Positions 1 through 13,616 of a DNA stretch of 64,000 nt are shown here, one piece after another (within the stretch, counting starts at the first letter, position 1; each line of letters starts with the position of its first letter). Position numbers and translations under genes: made by a program. The notes under the pieces are model-generated. The model was given only the letters and a program-made list of their open reading frames with translations. It was not told where the DNA came from and did not search any database. The DNA comes from Paratinospora sagittata (lineage: Eukaryota; Streptophyta; Magnoliopsida; Ranunculales; Menispermaceae), in NCBI GenBank assembly GCA_035771175.1, contig CM069593.1, positions 14,874,408 to 14,938,407 on the forward strand, written 5' to 3'.

Positions 1-84
1 CAGTAAGAGTAACTAATCTTAGCAGAATAAGAATCAACACTAAGGAAGGGAATCTTTGGCATAAACAAGGTTGTCTTAATGCAC

Positions 85-3000
85 CTTCAATTCTTCAACA
101 CGAAGCAAATGCAAGATCATGATATAGGTCAATCGAAATTGGGATTCAAGCCTCGTTGCACTTCCAACAATAGTATGTTTCAAGTCCTTCTCCTCCGGGA
201 TTTCATCACGACATATCACAAGAACGGTACCAATCTTATCAAGTCCTCTCCTGCCAGCACGACCAGCCATTTGAGTATATTCCCCAGGGAGCAATTGTCT
301 GAATTCCTTGCCATCAAACTTCCTCAAAGTGTCAAATGCAACCTGCAAGAAGTTCATAAATTATTATCTTTATAATGTCTTATAAGTAATAAAACATTAG
401 ATCATCCAAGGAACAAGATAGTGTATCCAGTAAGGTAATAAGTATAACAGAATAATATCACAGACAACATATGTGGATGTGTGCAACATCAGTTCATGTT
501 TATCAATTCATCAAATTCACAGAAATATACATAGATTTAGAAATTTAATTCAACAATAAGATGGAAGAAGTAGAACTATTCAAAGAAAGAAACGAAGAGA
601 AGATGAGGGGAAAAAATGAAAAGAAGATGAAGTACCATTCCAGTCATTTCTCTTCCCACAAGATCAATTATAGATAAAAGCATCAAAAGCATACAAGGCC
701 AGTAATCACTATAAGACTAGTCCAACCCCTTTACTACCACTGGCAGGAAAAGACTTACTGTTCTAGCTGGAGCATTGACCCCCATGGCAAATGTCTCAGT
801 TGAAAATAGTACCTAGAAAAATAGCAGAAAATAAGTATCAACTGTGAAAATCAAATAAAATAAAATTTAACAAAAGCTGCTTTCCAAAAACAAAGGCAGT
901 GGGGACTTCAAAACAACCTAAAGAGAACATTACCACTGATAGTGACATCGCCAATAGGGATGAAGAGAGATGCTTATAAATATAAGAAAAGCATCAGCAT
1001 GCAAATCATCAAGTAGCATCCTCCCATCAGCATTAAAGGAAATCACAAGGTGTTTTCTTACATAAATATACAACAAGAATTTATTTGATATTATAATTTT
1101 ATAAAGATGTTTCCACAAAGAAGAAGAGGAAGAATTAAGAAAAGACAGAAGGAAAGAAACAGCTAAAGAAAAAAAGAAATTCTAAGCTTCATTGAAGCAA
1201 GAAGCAGATCAGAAGCAACCCATTTTGTCATCTAAATTCTAACTTTTTTTGAATTAATAATTGCATAGAGGCTACTAGCTCTCAGTGAACGCATTCATCT
1301 TAACACAATTGGTTTAGTAGCTCACGACTCTTGTAAACGATCTGGTTTTAGAACTTATGAAGATCACTCGACATAAGTATAAAGGTGGATATGTCTCCAT
1401 AAGCAGCTAGTTTTTATGAGCTATCAGCATTACAAACGTTTCATTGTCATCCTAATTCACTAAATCTATTTTGTAGGAAGAAAAGCATCATAGATGGTAG
1501 TCATGGAGCTTCCCACATTTAATTTTTCAGGAGTTTCCTGTTTAAGTTTCAAAAAGTACTGTTGCTTTCTAGGGTGTGAATAGGTAGAGAACATGCCTTG
1601 AGACATTCTTCAAGTACAGGTGCTAGGACGCAGAACTAACCCGTGCCATACCCCAAAAAAAGAAAAAACAACCTTCAACAGAAAGGTGGTACCTGTAACT
1701 GAAACCGACACAGATGGTAGGTGGAGAATAACTAGAATCAAGAAGAAATTGACTGTTAAACATTCATGAAGCAAAACTTAAGCATTTCCATAAGACATTG
1801 CACTATTGTCACACAAGATGTAATTGATGTCTAATACTTGTTTAAATTAGTATGTATCAATCAACTAACACCAAATTCATAAAACTCAAGGCAGGCATGC
1901 CGAACTTGCTGAGGACATTAGCCTCTTAGTAGAAAAGACAAAAGACTTAGGCAGGAAAGTGAGCAGAGCAATTACCTTAATCACACCTCGGCAGAAGAGC
2001 ATCTCAACAACTTCTTTAACAATAGGAAGCAACCCTGCATGGTGCACTCCAATTCCCCTACGCAGAAGGTTTTGGACTCTAACAACCTGCAGGAAGCAAT
2101 TATACAGTATGATCACCAAGTTCACCCAATTTTAATTAAGTAAAAAAGGATAAGTCAATCTGACTGTCAGAGTAATAGAACACCTGGGGAAGATTTCTAT
2201 CAGATCCTTTTAGGCGAGAAAAGGCCTTATCACAAAATATGCGAATTTCACTTTTTTCAGAACTACTTGTAAGGTCGGTACCAGGCAGATTGTCTGCAGA
2301 TTTATCACAACGATTCTTTGAAAAGCAAAAGATAATCACCTGGATTTACGCAAGTACATGACAGCAAAGAAACAAGTCATTGACATGTCACAGATTACAC
2401 AACAAATAATAACTACATAGCAAATAATAGTAAGTATTTTTCTGTAAGTCCTACAAATAAAAGCTGTATCTGACAAGGCCTTTGAACCCAGGCCTCAGGG
2501 TCAAATTTCACAGTTCACATGAGGTTATTTGAACATCTATTTTTATGGCTTTCAGTTGACTATCAAAACTCAAAAGAATATTCATATTGTTAATCATACG
2601 ATTTCATATCAGAAACTGGTAGTCATATGTCATAGTGTATTGTATAAATATTTACTTCTGATTTATATGCAGTGCTTATTTGAGAAATAGCAATGCACAA
2701 TTTTTGCTGCAATTTTGCAAAAACTATGAACAATAACCTTTAATAAGTAGATGTAACTAGGAAACAGACATTTTATTGAGGAAATATATTTCTTACTGGT
2801 AATAAAGACTTCTTTGAGAGGTTTTTTATAAGCAAAAGCCATAATGAAGCCTCTGATCTCCTTGATCCCCAACTGTTTTGATTTGCTCCACTACTCCCTA
2901 TAAAATTGCTGGCATTTTGGGAACCAGTATGCTTTTGCTGTTTACCGCGAGTTGGATTTTCACGTTGTTGCCGAACTTGAGCACCACCATGTGGCACCAC

Positions 3001-6000
3001 AGACCCCAAGTGTGATCCAGAACCACCCCCAGCGGCACTCGAGTTTTTTCTCTTGTAAGCATCTTTAGCAGCTCTCAATCCCTGAGGTAGAAAGTTTTCA
3101 CCATCACATACTCTGTACAATTCCCCCGAGTAGAATAGGCAATGCTCCAAAGGAACAGGTCTTTTTGTAGTCCTGAGATAACCAATAGTAAAAAAGAGTG
3201 GGAAAGATAAGTCAATGATAGATAAACAGAGAAAGAGAAAGAACCAAAATAAACAGTCCATTGCTTCTTTTGACTTCAAATAGAGATTAGTTAATCAAAG
3301 GTGAACATGGCAATAGGGAAAGAACAGTTTGAAGAATAAGCGATTTCACAATTCCAAAGTCCGGCACAATCAGTACATACCCTGTAACACGAATTTTTTT
3401 CTGCTTGGTCCGACCAATCCAGTCAGCAAACTCTATAGTGTTTGGAACCTGCATAATATTAACATGCAGATGAATATGCCAGTGACCTTTATGAACACTG
3501 ATATGAAATAGAAAGGCAAAAGACTACAGACCAAAAATGCAAAAACTAAGAAATTTGAAGCCAACTGCCATGAAGCAATCAGTACAAATTTAAGGAATTA
3601 GCAAAATCATGCAGCATGGTACAGGTTGGGGGCAAAGGGGGTCATCAGTCATGTAGACCAAAACAATGAGAGGATGAGAAGGCTCAAGATGGGAAGTCAC
3701 AGACCTGACAGCAAAATGAAAACAAAAGAACACCAATTGACATCATATCACTCCCCATTATGAACCACAGCTGAATAGTCTAGGTCACTGGTCACTGGCC
3801 ACTGTTGACATCATACCTTGAAGGGCCAATATAGCAATTTTACATACAAGGCCAATGGACACTTTTACTACTCTAGATTACATGTGACATCTATTCAGCC
3901 CCACTCCTTGACATGTAAGACTATCCTATAGAGAACAATGAAGCTTACCAGCAACAGCATCCGTTCATTGTAAAAATTAAAAGAAGAGGAAATAAACTTT
4001 AATGCACAATTATAAGAAGCCTACAGATTTCCCCACAGAACACCAATTAAGAGAACACTACATATACTATGAAAGATCAAAGTTTAAACGCTTCCATAAA
4101 CTTCGTTCAAGTAAAATTTGGAATGAATTTGTCAAAGTTTTCGGTCAAACTTAGGAATAAGGAAAAAGAAAAGCCCAAAACTGTATGATCCCAATCTCAT
4201 AGATCATACTATGATCCCACAAAGCTACCAACCAATCAGATTAAGGATACATTAACGACCTTGGAGCAAAGAAATAGCAAGGATGTACCTCCAAGATAAT
4301 CTCATGGAGGAATTCTCTTTCAATTTGAACATATTTTTGTTTCATTAATTCCAAATAAAACAGCACATAACAAAAAGGAAATGAAGCTTGTACTAGAGAA
4401 GGCTTGGCACGCCTAGCTTCTAAGACCACGTGATAGAGATTCAAAAATACCAATGAAGTAAGAACGCATGGAAAGAAAAGCATACAAACAAGAAGAAAAG
4501 AAAAGAGAGGAAGGTCAGTGAAGAAGAGCATTATGCCATGAGATTTCAAAGACCTACTAAAATTTCTTATATGCCTTCTCAGCTTCCCCTATAGTGCTAT
4601 GATCTCTTCCTCAAAAGCAACCCTATCATATAAAAGCCAATTCCCCTAACCTAACCCACATACAACACACAAACAAACAAAAAAAAAAACAAGAAACGGC
4701 TTTCAAGGTAAAGGGCTAAGGACACCTTATAGTCCAACCCCCTCATTTTTTACTATATTTCATAGAAATAACCTACATCCTTCACCTAGATGCGCCCAAG
4801 CAAAGCAAAAATCTCTCAAATGATGCATAGAGACACTGTAGATGTGATATTATACTTTCAAAGCCCAATAGACGCATTCTATTACAGCATCCAAGATTCA
4901 CATATGTTTGTTTCACCCTTTCAACAAATACTTTGCACAGTGGCACTAATTCTTAGCCTGATTAAATCATCATCCTTCAACACACAAGATCTCCGTCACA
5001 TCTGAGAATCAAATTAAGGAAATGATGTAATTAACTCAAAGCAGGAACTGTACTAACTGAGTCACTGGTTGTGTATGTGGCTTAACCACCATGGACATAC
5101 AAATATCAAAAACATTTCCTTTATTGGAGCTAGATTTTGAGAACTTCAAAATTTTATCATCATGGAAGACAAACTGATAGAAAACTTGAAGATAAAAGGG
5201 GAATAAATAAGTTTACAGTTGGTAAGTTAACCAAAAGCACAGCTATAATTAGAAATATATAGAGATGGAATACTAAATTGTAGCAGTGAGCTTTTTTTAA
5301 TTTCATTTCATTGGACTATGCAAGAATTTGTTAATATTTCCGAATAGTGTTGACCAAGTAGAAAGATATGCAGGACATGAGAATATATACTTTCTCCAAT
5401 AACATGTACAAATACGACCAAGAACTACCCACCGTTGCCGAAAGGAGCACAATATTGACATGTCGAGGAAGCATAATAATAACTTCTTCCCAGACAACAC
5501 CTCTTTCAACATCGTTGACATAGTGAACTTCATCAAATATAACCTGCTTGACCAATATTCAAAACCACACATAATCTGAGCAATCCATCTGAAAATAAGT
5601 ACAGTTCTGGATAAATAACTTTAGTGCAAATAGATCTTTAAAAAGAGCATATCATTGTGGTCATAGATAATTATGGCACATGAAAAAAAATCCCTTTACC
5701 CACTCAATATCACGTATGATGTCAGCACCTCTGTAGAGCATTGACCTTAATATTTCGGTGGTCATGATGAGACAAGATGCCTCGGGCCTCAAGCTAACAT
5801 CTCCAGTAAGAAGACCTACATCGAATTTCCCACAGAAATCCCTGTACTTCTGGTTGCTAATAGTTTTTATGGGAGCAGTATACACAGCTCTTGTAAAATG
5901 CTGCAGAGACAGTTGTCCATTAGAATATGAACACGAGACCAAGTACACAAAGTAAAGTAACGCAATAGGCATTGGAATTTCAATTAAGTTACAGAGAGCA

Positions 6001-9000
6001 CAAATATATTGGTAAAGCAGATGGAAGATGAAGCAGTAAAACATAAAAGCTCTCAAAAAGATGTTGAAATCAAATGGATTCCTTAGAGCTGCTTTAATAG
6101 TGAAAAGTATGGCTCTGTCTATGTGATATTGAGATGTCTTCTTCCATTTCTTTTGATTCTATAATCAACACTAAAGGAATAATAGCTATTGAAAATGAGG
6201 AGAGCAGGCAATTGAAAAGCATTGACTCCATGAGATATTAAGATGTCTTCTTCCATTTCTTTTTATTCTATAATCAACACTAAAGGAATAACAGCTATTG
6301 AAAATGAGGAGAGCAGGCAATAAAACCATACTTTTGATGCCAAAGCAAATGCATATTCAGCTACAACAGTTTTTCCAGCAGATGTGTGAGCAGCAACAAA
6401 AACAGATTCCCCCTTCTCAAGATAATAGATAGCCTGCATTCATCGGAGTAAAATCAGACAAAAGAATTGCCTGTCCATGCAAAATCAAAAATTAGCTTTA
6501 TAAGGATTAATTCAGTTGTATACATATAAATCCTTGAGATTTTAGGGAATGCCCTTATTGATACAAAACAAGTACAAGTAGACAAATATCATCGTGAAGG
6601 CATTCAGAAACAACAATTGCATGAAGGCATCATTACCTATTAACTTTAGCTCATACAACTCTTCATTCAGTTGAAGTTAGTTCCGAACTAGTTATGCTTA
6701 TTCTAGTTAAATATCAATGTCACCACCATACACTAATAACATATCCAGATAAGGTATATAAATACCTCCTTCTGGAAGGTATCCAATTCAAAAGGAAAAT
6801 CAACAGCCATATCAGGAACAAGGTCATGGAAACGATCAGCAATCTCTTCACTACCTCCCTTGACAGCCCAAGCCTGCATAGTGCATAACCAGACCATTTA
6901 GTCCAAAACAGCAGGAATAGAACAAAACCAAGATTAAGAAATTAGAAGGGAGACTTTGCAGAGACATGCAACATGAAATACCAAATGACAATACACAGAT
7001 GCTTGTTAGTTGTCATAGCAATAAACCATGAGAAGATTGTGGCAGAACATGTAGAAATCATAATCAATTACATCTTTCTGTTGTTGACCACTATCACTAG
7101 CTCCATCTGCCATTGACATCGACCCTCGTGTATCTGCCAACAGCAGCTCATCTAACGGTAGGGGTGACTCAGTATCAGTGACAGTGGCAGTGGCAGTTGC
7201 AGCGGCAATGCCAGTACTGGCAGCATCAACATCCACTTCTATTTCAGTCTCCAGCTTAGCAGACATAGCATCTGTAAGCATTTACATAAGATTAGGAGTA
7301 AAAGTCAATTGGCAAAAAAGTTCTTAAGGTTGTTCCCCAGATAATGCATACAAATTTATACAGCAGAATCTGCCTAATTTTATCACACCAGACGTTGGCC
7401 CTGATGCCACTAAGCATATAATACCCACTAATTAATGCATCCACAACAGAACAATGCAAGTTATAATAATATTATTAAGTGGTAGTGTGTGTGGACAACC
7501 ATCCAAACAATGACAACTTTTTGTCATATTGACATCCACACTGCAGTAGAAATGAACAGTTTTCTGCAAGCAAATGAACAAACTATCTTGAGTAACATGA
7601 ATTAAATGATGATCCCAGAGCATCTTTTATGAATTTAAAAGCAAAATGAATAATGCTAAAGATACAAAAACAGATGAATCTAGCTGACTAATATTAGAGA
7701 CATCAGGACATAAAAGAATGCCAACTGAAAATTTCTCAGCAGCCACAAAGTTTCTCTCTCTAATGTGTGCATGTACCTAGAACTACATAAGACAGGTGGG
7801 ATATCCGTATTCTAAAGAAAACAATATAAGAAAGAAAGAAATATACCATCTATTTGTGATTCTTCAACAGCATCATCTTCCCAAGCTTTCTTAAATAAGT
7901 CATCAAATTGCACAGACAACACATTCTGCAAATAAAATAGACACCTAAAACATGAGTAAAATAAGAACAACATCAGCATCGCACAACAGTGAATTCACCT
8001 TGGTAAACAAAGAAATTCCTCATATAGAAAAATAAAAAACATATGGTAGAGTGTGATCTCCCACATCAAATAAATGAGCATTCATTTGGTCAAAGTAACA
8101 TTAGAACACAAAATATTTTTTGAGCAGAAACAAGTATATTATATTAATTGATAATAAAGTGTCATACATAGTTAGGAATGAGTATAGTGACAGTGGTAGT
8201 TGCTTTCACATGCCTCGGTTTACCATCTACACTTATTGGCATATTTTTTTGTATTGCTCGAAAGGAAACCAGATTTATCTTAATTCTTGTCATAATTTTT
8301 CTTGTTATTTATTTCAAAATGCTCCAGCAACGGACATACTTTCTCAACTTCACAAAGCCAAAATTGGCCTTGAAAAACTTAGCAAAAATAAGTTCTCGAT
8401 GCTATTGATCAATATTTAAAAAAACTTGTGCACATACATATATAGATAGCAAATGATCACAAGAATGCTAAAAATAAGTTACCAATTTGTCCTCAGTTGG
8501 GCTCCTGAACACACTTTTGTCTTTACTAACTTTCCATGAGGATGGATACTCCTGCACAATCATAATGAAAAAAACAAATGTCCTTTGAGAATGAGAATTA
8601 TATAAATTAATCAACCTCTTATTAGATATAAAGTACAAATTGAAAAGATAATTTTATGGCACACACAGTCAATGAAAGTCAAGCGTTTTCAAACTAAAAC
8701 TAGAGTACCTTGAGATCACCAAGGTCAAGTCCTTGCTTCAAGCTGGGAGGTACAGTTTGAACCGGACCACCATCAAGAATTTCTCTTACCCATTCTCCAT
8801 TAAGCGCACCCTCCGGAAGTATCCTCTCAGAAGATTGAGAAGCATCCAAACCTCCAGGACGAAAAGGACGATTGCTAATACTACCTCTAACAAAATCCTT
8901 CGCATGACTAGGCATGCGTGGCAATGTTCCACAATCTTGAGCTCCTTCCATTAGTTCAGATACATCTACCTAAAGACACAAATGCATAAGAACTGAAGTT

Positions 9001-12000
9001 GACGGAGTAATGCAGTTGAAGGTTGACTAGAAAAAGTGATTATGAGTTAATGCAAGAGAACAAACTTTGAAGGCTACAAATTTGTCAACAAAGAAGATGA
9101 AGATAAAGAAAGAAGTGAGAGAAAGCGCAAGGCTTACTCTAATCCAATAATTAGTTGAGTTGACCAGTAAATGAAGAGCCATGAAGAAATTTGAGATCTC
9201 GAAATGTTTGAGGGAGTAAAATTAGACATCCAGTCTACAAGTATAGCACTTCCCATGGAAGTGAGTTTTCAAGCATTACTTGAATTAAATTTATAATCCA
9301 ACCGTCCATTTTGTGCTGAAAATGATAAGATACAATTTATTTATGCTTCTATGACTATGTGCTTTTTTTAATAATCTATGAGTATTCTGACATTGCTTGA
9401 CAAAAGTTCAGTATCCAACCCTTCCTTTTGGATGCAGAAAACGGACAGATAAAATTTATGCATGACTAGACCATGTGCATTTTTTACATTATATATGTAG
9501 TCAAATGCCCATCTGTATGATGTAAATAAAATGCAGTTACAAATGTATATGGATATATTGATCATCTATATGCATGTATATAGTGAGAATATGCATATCT
9601 CTATTTCGATATAACTACTATTTTCTTTTTTAAGAAAAATGGTTTATGTCTATGCACACTGCACGACTCCTGCATGAATACAACAGAGTGTGTGCGTATA
9701 TCTAAGTGGAAGTCAACATCATCGAGTGCCACGTTGGACTTGCTTACTTCTACATATAAAGTTGCCTACAACGATGTTCTCCCATTTTTCTATTCTAGAT
9801 AATACCCATCTAAAAAACTATAGCATTACAGAGAGTTAATTTTAGGTTTTGACTAATGCCTCCTATTCTTTGAAACTGGCTTTGATTAATGAATGGATTA
9901 AACATATTCAAGATGATATTTTAGTATATGCATTGTTTAACAACAACGGCCTATTACTTGACAAAATTAAACCAGGAGTTTAACCTAAAATATAAGTTTA
10001 AATAGAAGCTTTAGAATCTAGAGGGTTTAACATTTGCTGAACGAACATTGAATTCATAAGATTTATTTTAGTGAATGTATTTAAAACAAGTGAGTTGAGA
10101 TTGAGCATTGAAGACTGAGTAAAGAAACATCAAGGAGCAAAATATTTTATGTATTTAGGCTCGACTACTCATCAAATGGCAAACAAAAGAAATAATAATC
10201 ATAAAATTAAAGCAAGTTTTGTTAAATAGATAATTGTTTAGAAAAAAATAAGGAATAGTATTAAGTATAAAGATAAGAAGGTAGCGTTTGGCAAATCTAA
10301 TGTTAAAAAATAAGCTTTACTTTCTTTAGCTCTATTTTAATAAGGGCTTATTTGAATAGAGCTAATTTGAAATATATTGTTTGGTAACCAATACTTTTAA
10401 CATCTAATTTTAATTTTGAATTAGATCTAGAGCGTTTGATAACCAACACTTAATTCTCTTATAAGAGGGTATTTTATGTCTTTTATTAAAATATCTTTTA
10501 TTATTATATTATCTATAATAAAAATACAAAAGAAAATTAAATTAAACATTTCTTAAATTTTACATTATTATAATATCAAAACATATGGTTCGTTGCACGC
10601 AAGCTTCTCAAATTTTATATTATTATAATCAGAGCTTATATTGTTATAATATCAAAACATATGGTTCGTTGTACACAAGCATGAAGGTTCTAGAAGCGCT
10701 AAAACAAGTTTCTCAAGATCTAGAGAACCAGCCTTATTCTGTAAAACAAGATTTGAACTCATCCGCCATTAAAGCCTTGCTCGAGCTCGAAAAGAAGCCG
10801 AAAACATTCTACAGTGTCCCAAAACTCTTGAATTTGTCTTCCCTTCTCTACGACCTCAAAATCTGTGTCGATGAGTTCCAGAGATCGAACCACAACTTTC
10901 AATCGTTCCTCCGCCGACGATTCAAAAGCCAAGAGATCTCCTATGTCGCCGGCTCCATCGAGTTTGAGATCCAGTCCTGGATCGATCGAGAAACCATCTA
11001 GAATTTCGTTAGGGTTCTTAGCAAAGATTTGTCTTCGTCCTAGTCGGTCGATGAAGAAAATGGGCATCGCTGCTGCTTATTGTTACAGGTCGCGAAAATT
11101 TATTTCTTTTGGGGAAATCATGTAGAAGACGAAGATTAGAACAGGGGTAATCTAGGATTTTTTAAGAAAATTTTTGACAACTCTTCCTCTACCCGCATCA
11201 GAGGTTTTGTCCTCCTAAAAAATAAGCAAAAAATTTTGGCTTTTTTAAATAGAGGTTTAACCTCTATTTGGACTAAACCTCTAATTTTTTTGGAGATTTT
11301 AAAACTCACTCCAAACATCCTATTTTCGTTAAACTCTATTTCAATTTGGGTTTTAGCAAATAAGAGGAAAGAAATAGAGTTGCCAAACGAGCCCGAAAAG
11401 TACAACACAACACAAGTTAGGAGAAGCACAAGCCATTCACCCCTAAAACCTTAAGGGCAACAAGCTAGATAATTGTTTTAGAATACACTATGATTATCGT
11501 ATCTCACTAAGTAGAACAAAATATGTATATAAGGTCATTATTAGGTTATCAATGATTCATGGAACAAAAAATTGGTAATAAAGAAACATTTTAACCAATT
11601 AAGCATAATGGAAATGTAAATGTTAAAATGGTTGTGAAGCAAAACTTTGAAAGGTTAAACTAAAACAGAACAAATTCAAGAATGATAGGTATATGCCTAA
11701 TTTGAGATGAAAGCGGTTTAAGTATGTGTTGGTTAAGAAGATTGACATATTGACTATCTATACTACTATTATGCCAAAAGTTGAGAAACTAACAGCGAGA
11801 CCATTTTGGGCATTCTTTCAAAATTAACCCTAAAACCTTATGATCCATTTTCAATTTAGAAAATATTATATCAGTGATTCAAAGGGCACAATAGTAATTT
11901 AATTGAATACCTTTTTTTGCACTATCTCAGTATCTCCTATGTTTTCTCCACTTTTGAAGCATAAATTAGCATTTTTCAATTTTGTGTCTGGCGTCTGCCC

Positions 12001-13616
12001 CCATTAGTTATATCATTTTAGTATTTTACTTTTATTACCCTTATTATCATTTTCAATAAAGAAGATGAATTTTATTGAATTTTTTGTTTTTTCCACGCAA
12101 GGCGTGTGTCATTTACGAGTTAACAATAATGAGAATGAAGAAAATATCTAAAATAAACAGAGCAAAGATAACCAAAATGAATATAACAAAAGATTTAGCT
12201 CTCAATAAAACTGGGTAAAGTAATTACAAAGGCTGACCACATATACTTGACAAAAGGCTTTATTGAGTTTACCTAAGTTTAGTTAAGTTGATACATAATT
12301 ATATATTAAAATTAACAAGTTGTCTTTCATTTTGACTTCATATTGGAAAGCCTTTTCGTTCTCCCACATTTTTTGTCATGATTCAAATAGTGGAAAAAAA
12401 AAATCACCAGTAAACGAAACAACTCAGCATACATAGTTTGGATGCATTTAGAAAAATAATAATAGCAACAATAAAAGACTTCCCAAAAGAGATGAAGAAA
12501 GAAACTAATGACAAGGAAATATAGTTATTTTATGTAATTTCCTTGACTAAAATGCTACTTTCATAAATTGATAAAAGATATTGATTCTACAAGGCCCGTA
12601 AGGTCACTGACTAGGGTTAAAATAATAAATAAAACATTCACAACGATAGAAACGGCTTCGGCCTAAATGGTATCCAAATGAAATTTGAGATAAGCTAGAC
12701 TTGCTTGAGATAATAATGAGCCACCCGAACAAAATCATAAATGACAATTTGAAGTAGGTATACAAACATAAGTAGCTCCAGCGCAGCTCTAATTTTCTAT
12801 GCGAAGCTAAACAATGCACTGGTGTGGAAAGGAGAAATTTTGAGAAAATAAAACGCCACATACCTGCACTGAATTGGGCTCCCATTTATCTTGGGCATTT
12901 CCTTTCTTGGAACGCCTAAATGGCAATTCCCATTTGGGAATCATAACAGATCTTGGCATCGTTGGCTCTAAATGCACCTTTGCCTTGTCAAACCAATCAA
13001 AATCCCATATCCTACCAGCCTTCTCTGGAGAGAACTCGTTGTGGTCCAACTCTGGTGAGAGATATTTCTTCTCCAGGTACTGTTTGATAGATTCAGGCGT
13101 ATCTGGCACAAATGCTGGTGGCTAAAGCAGGACAAAAAAACATTTAAAAAAATAAAAAATAAGAATAACAAAATAATAAAAGATCATTCAATTGAAACTC
13201 TGGTTTTCTTGAGCAATTAGATCCATTTAAGTTAACAACCAAGAACCATGTCCAAGCAAATTAGGTTTATATGGACCCTTTTTATACAGATATGCAAAAT
13301 GGCCCAACAACACCACTTCAACATCAATCTAACAATTGCTTAACACAATTCAAGATAGAATAGCTTCATTTTCAAACCCTAGAGAGCAGAACAGTCCTCC
13401 AGACATCAAAGAAATAAACAAAAAGTGTTTTCGTGTTGCGGAAACATTTCGAATTGAAAAACTAAGTGATTCGAAGCTTACGATTACGAAATCGGGGAGG
13501 GATTTGAGAGGGTCGGAGCGTTCGACCGGAGGAAGAGGCTGGAGCCGGAGGTGTCCGCTGTGACCGGAGAATCCGATTCTGAACGCAACATCCGTCGCTG
13601 CTTCGATGCGATCCAT
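85..13616 (-). CDS. SKI2: SKI2-like DExH-box RNA helicase (3' part missing)
   Basis: This is the helicase of the cytosolic SKI complex, which feeds mRNA 3'-to-5' into the exosome. Sixteen exons are visible, read right to left: 13616-13482, 13121-12864, 8969-8709, 8551-8483, 7925-7847, 7271-7072, 6873-6766, 6433-6332, 5900-5700, 5543-5433, 3448-3381, 3172-2797, 2339-2184, 2086-1976, 812-759, 342-85. They give about 849 residues of a family of roughly 1,350; the last exons lie outside the window. Motif I AHTSAGKT is near residues 385-392, the DEVH box near 475-478, LLSAT near 504-508, and motif [12 protein letters not shown] near 787-796. The N-terminal Ski2 domain ([20 protein letters not shown]) precedes an acidic, Ala/Thr-rich linker, and a variable Gly/Ser/Gln-rich insert sits between motifs III and V. 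The ATG at 13616 is the first in frame and starts a family-like N-terminus. Intron 2 (3.9 kb) carries a transposon-like insert. Symbol assigned by close match to Arabidopsis SKI2 (DExH11). Confidence 0.93.
6132..6321. repeat. About 80 bp tandem duplication in SKI2 intron 8
   Basis: The block starting agatgtcttcttccatttc at 6132 recurs at 6241, a period of 109 bp. The two copies differ at only a couple of positions over about 80 bases (6132-6212 and 6241-6321). The second copy ends about 10 bases from the donor site of the exon at 6332-6433. High identity suggests a recent duplication. No coding role is seen. Confidence 0.85.
10280..11394. mobile_element. hAT-like non-autonomous element carrying a gene fragment
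   Basis: The left end reads GGTAGCGTTTGGCAAATCTA. The reverse complement of the right end reads GGGCTCGTTTGGCAACTCTA, so the two share CGTTTGGCAA.TCTA as an imperfect terminal inverted repeat. Flanking 8-mers gataagaa (10272-10279) and gaaaagta (11395-11402) match at 6 of 8 positions, as an aged hAT-type target duplication might. The outer parts are AT-rich and the middle (about 10680-11100) is richer in GC and coding-like. It lies in SKI2 intron 2. No transposase is present, so it would be a non-autonomous, Pack-type element. The superfamily call rests on the degenerate 8 bp duplication only. Confidence 0.5.
10681..11001 (+). pseudogene. Captured coding fragment (helical domain, unknown source gene)
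   Basis: An open frame of 106 residues begins [20 protein letters not shown] and ends [11 protein letters not shown] at a TAG. An in-frame ATG upstream, at 10585, would add a low-complexity leader made of transposon sequence. Leu-rich helices such as [17 protein letters not shown] and the terminal QSWIDRE motif resemble the N-terminal helical region that precedes ARM repeats in some plant U-box or ARM proteins. That match is from memory and is weak. The frame is opposite to the host gene SKI2, has no intron here, and lies wholly inside the transposon-like insert. I infer a truncated copy of a gene located elsewhere; expression is unknown. Confidence 0.45.

Noticed and set aside
1290..1430. 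Possible tRNA-derived SINE in a SKI2 intron
   Set aside because: ttggtttagtagctc resembles an A box, but the expected B box is too degenerate and no flanking duplication or tail is visible.
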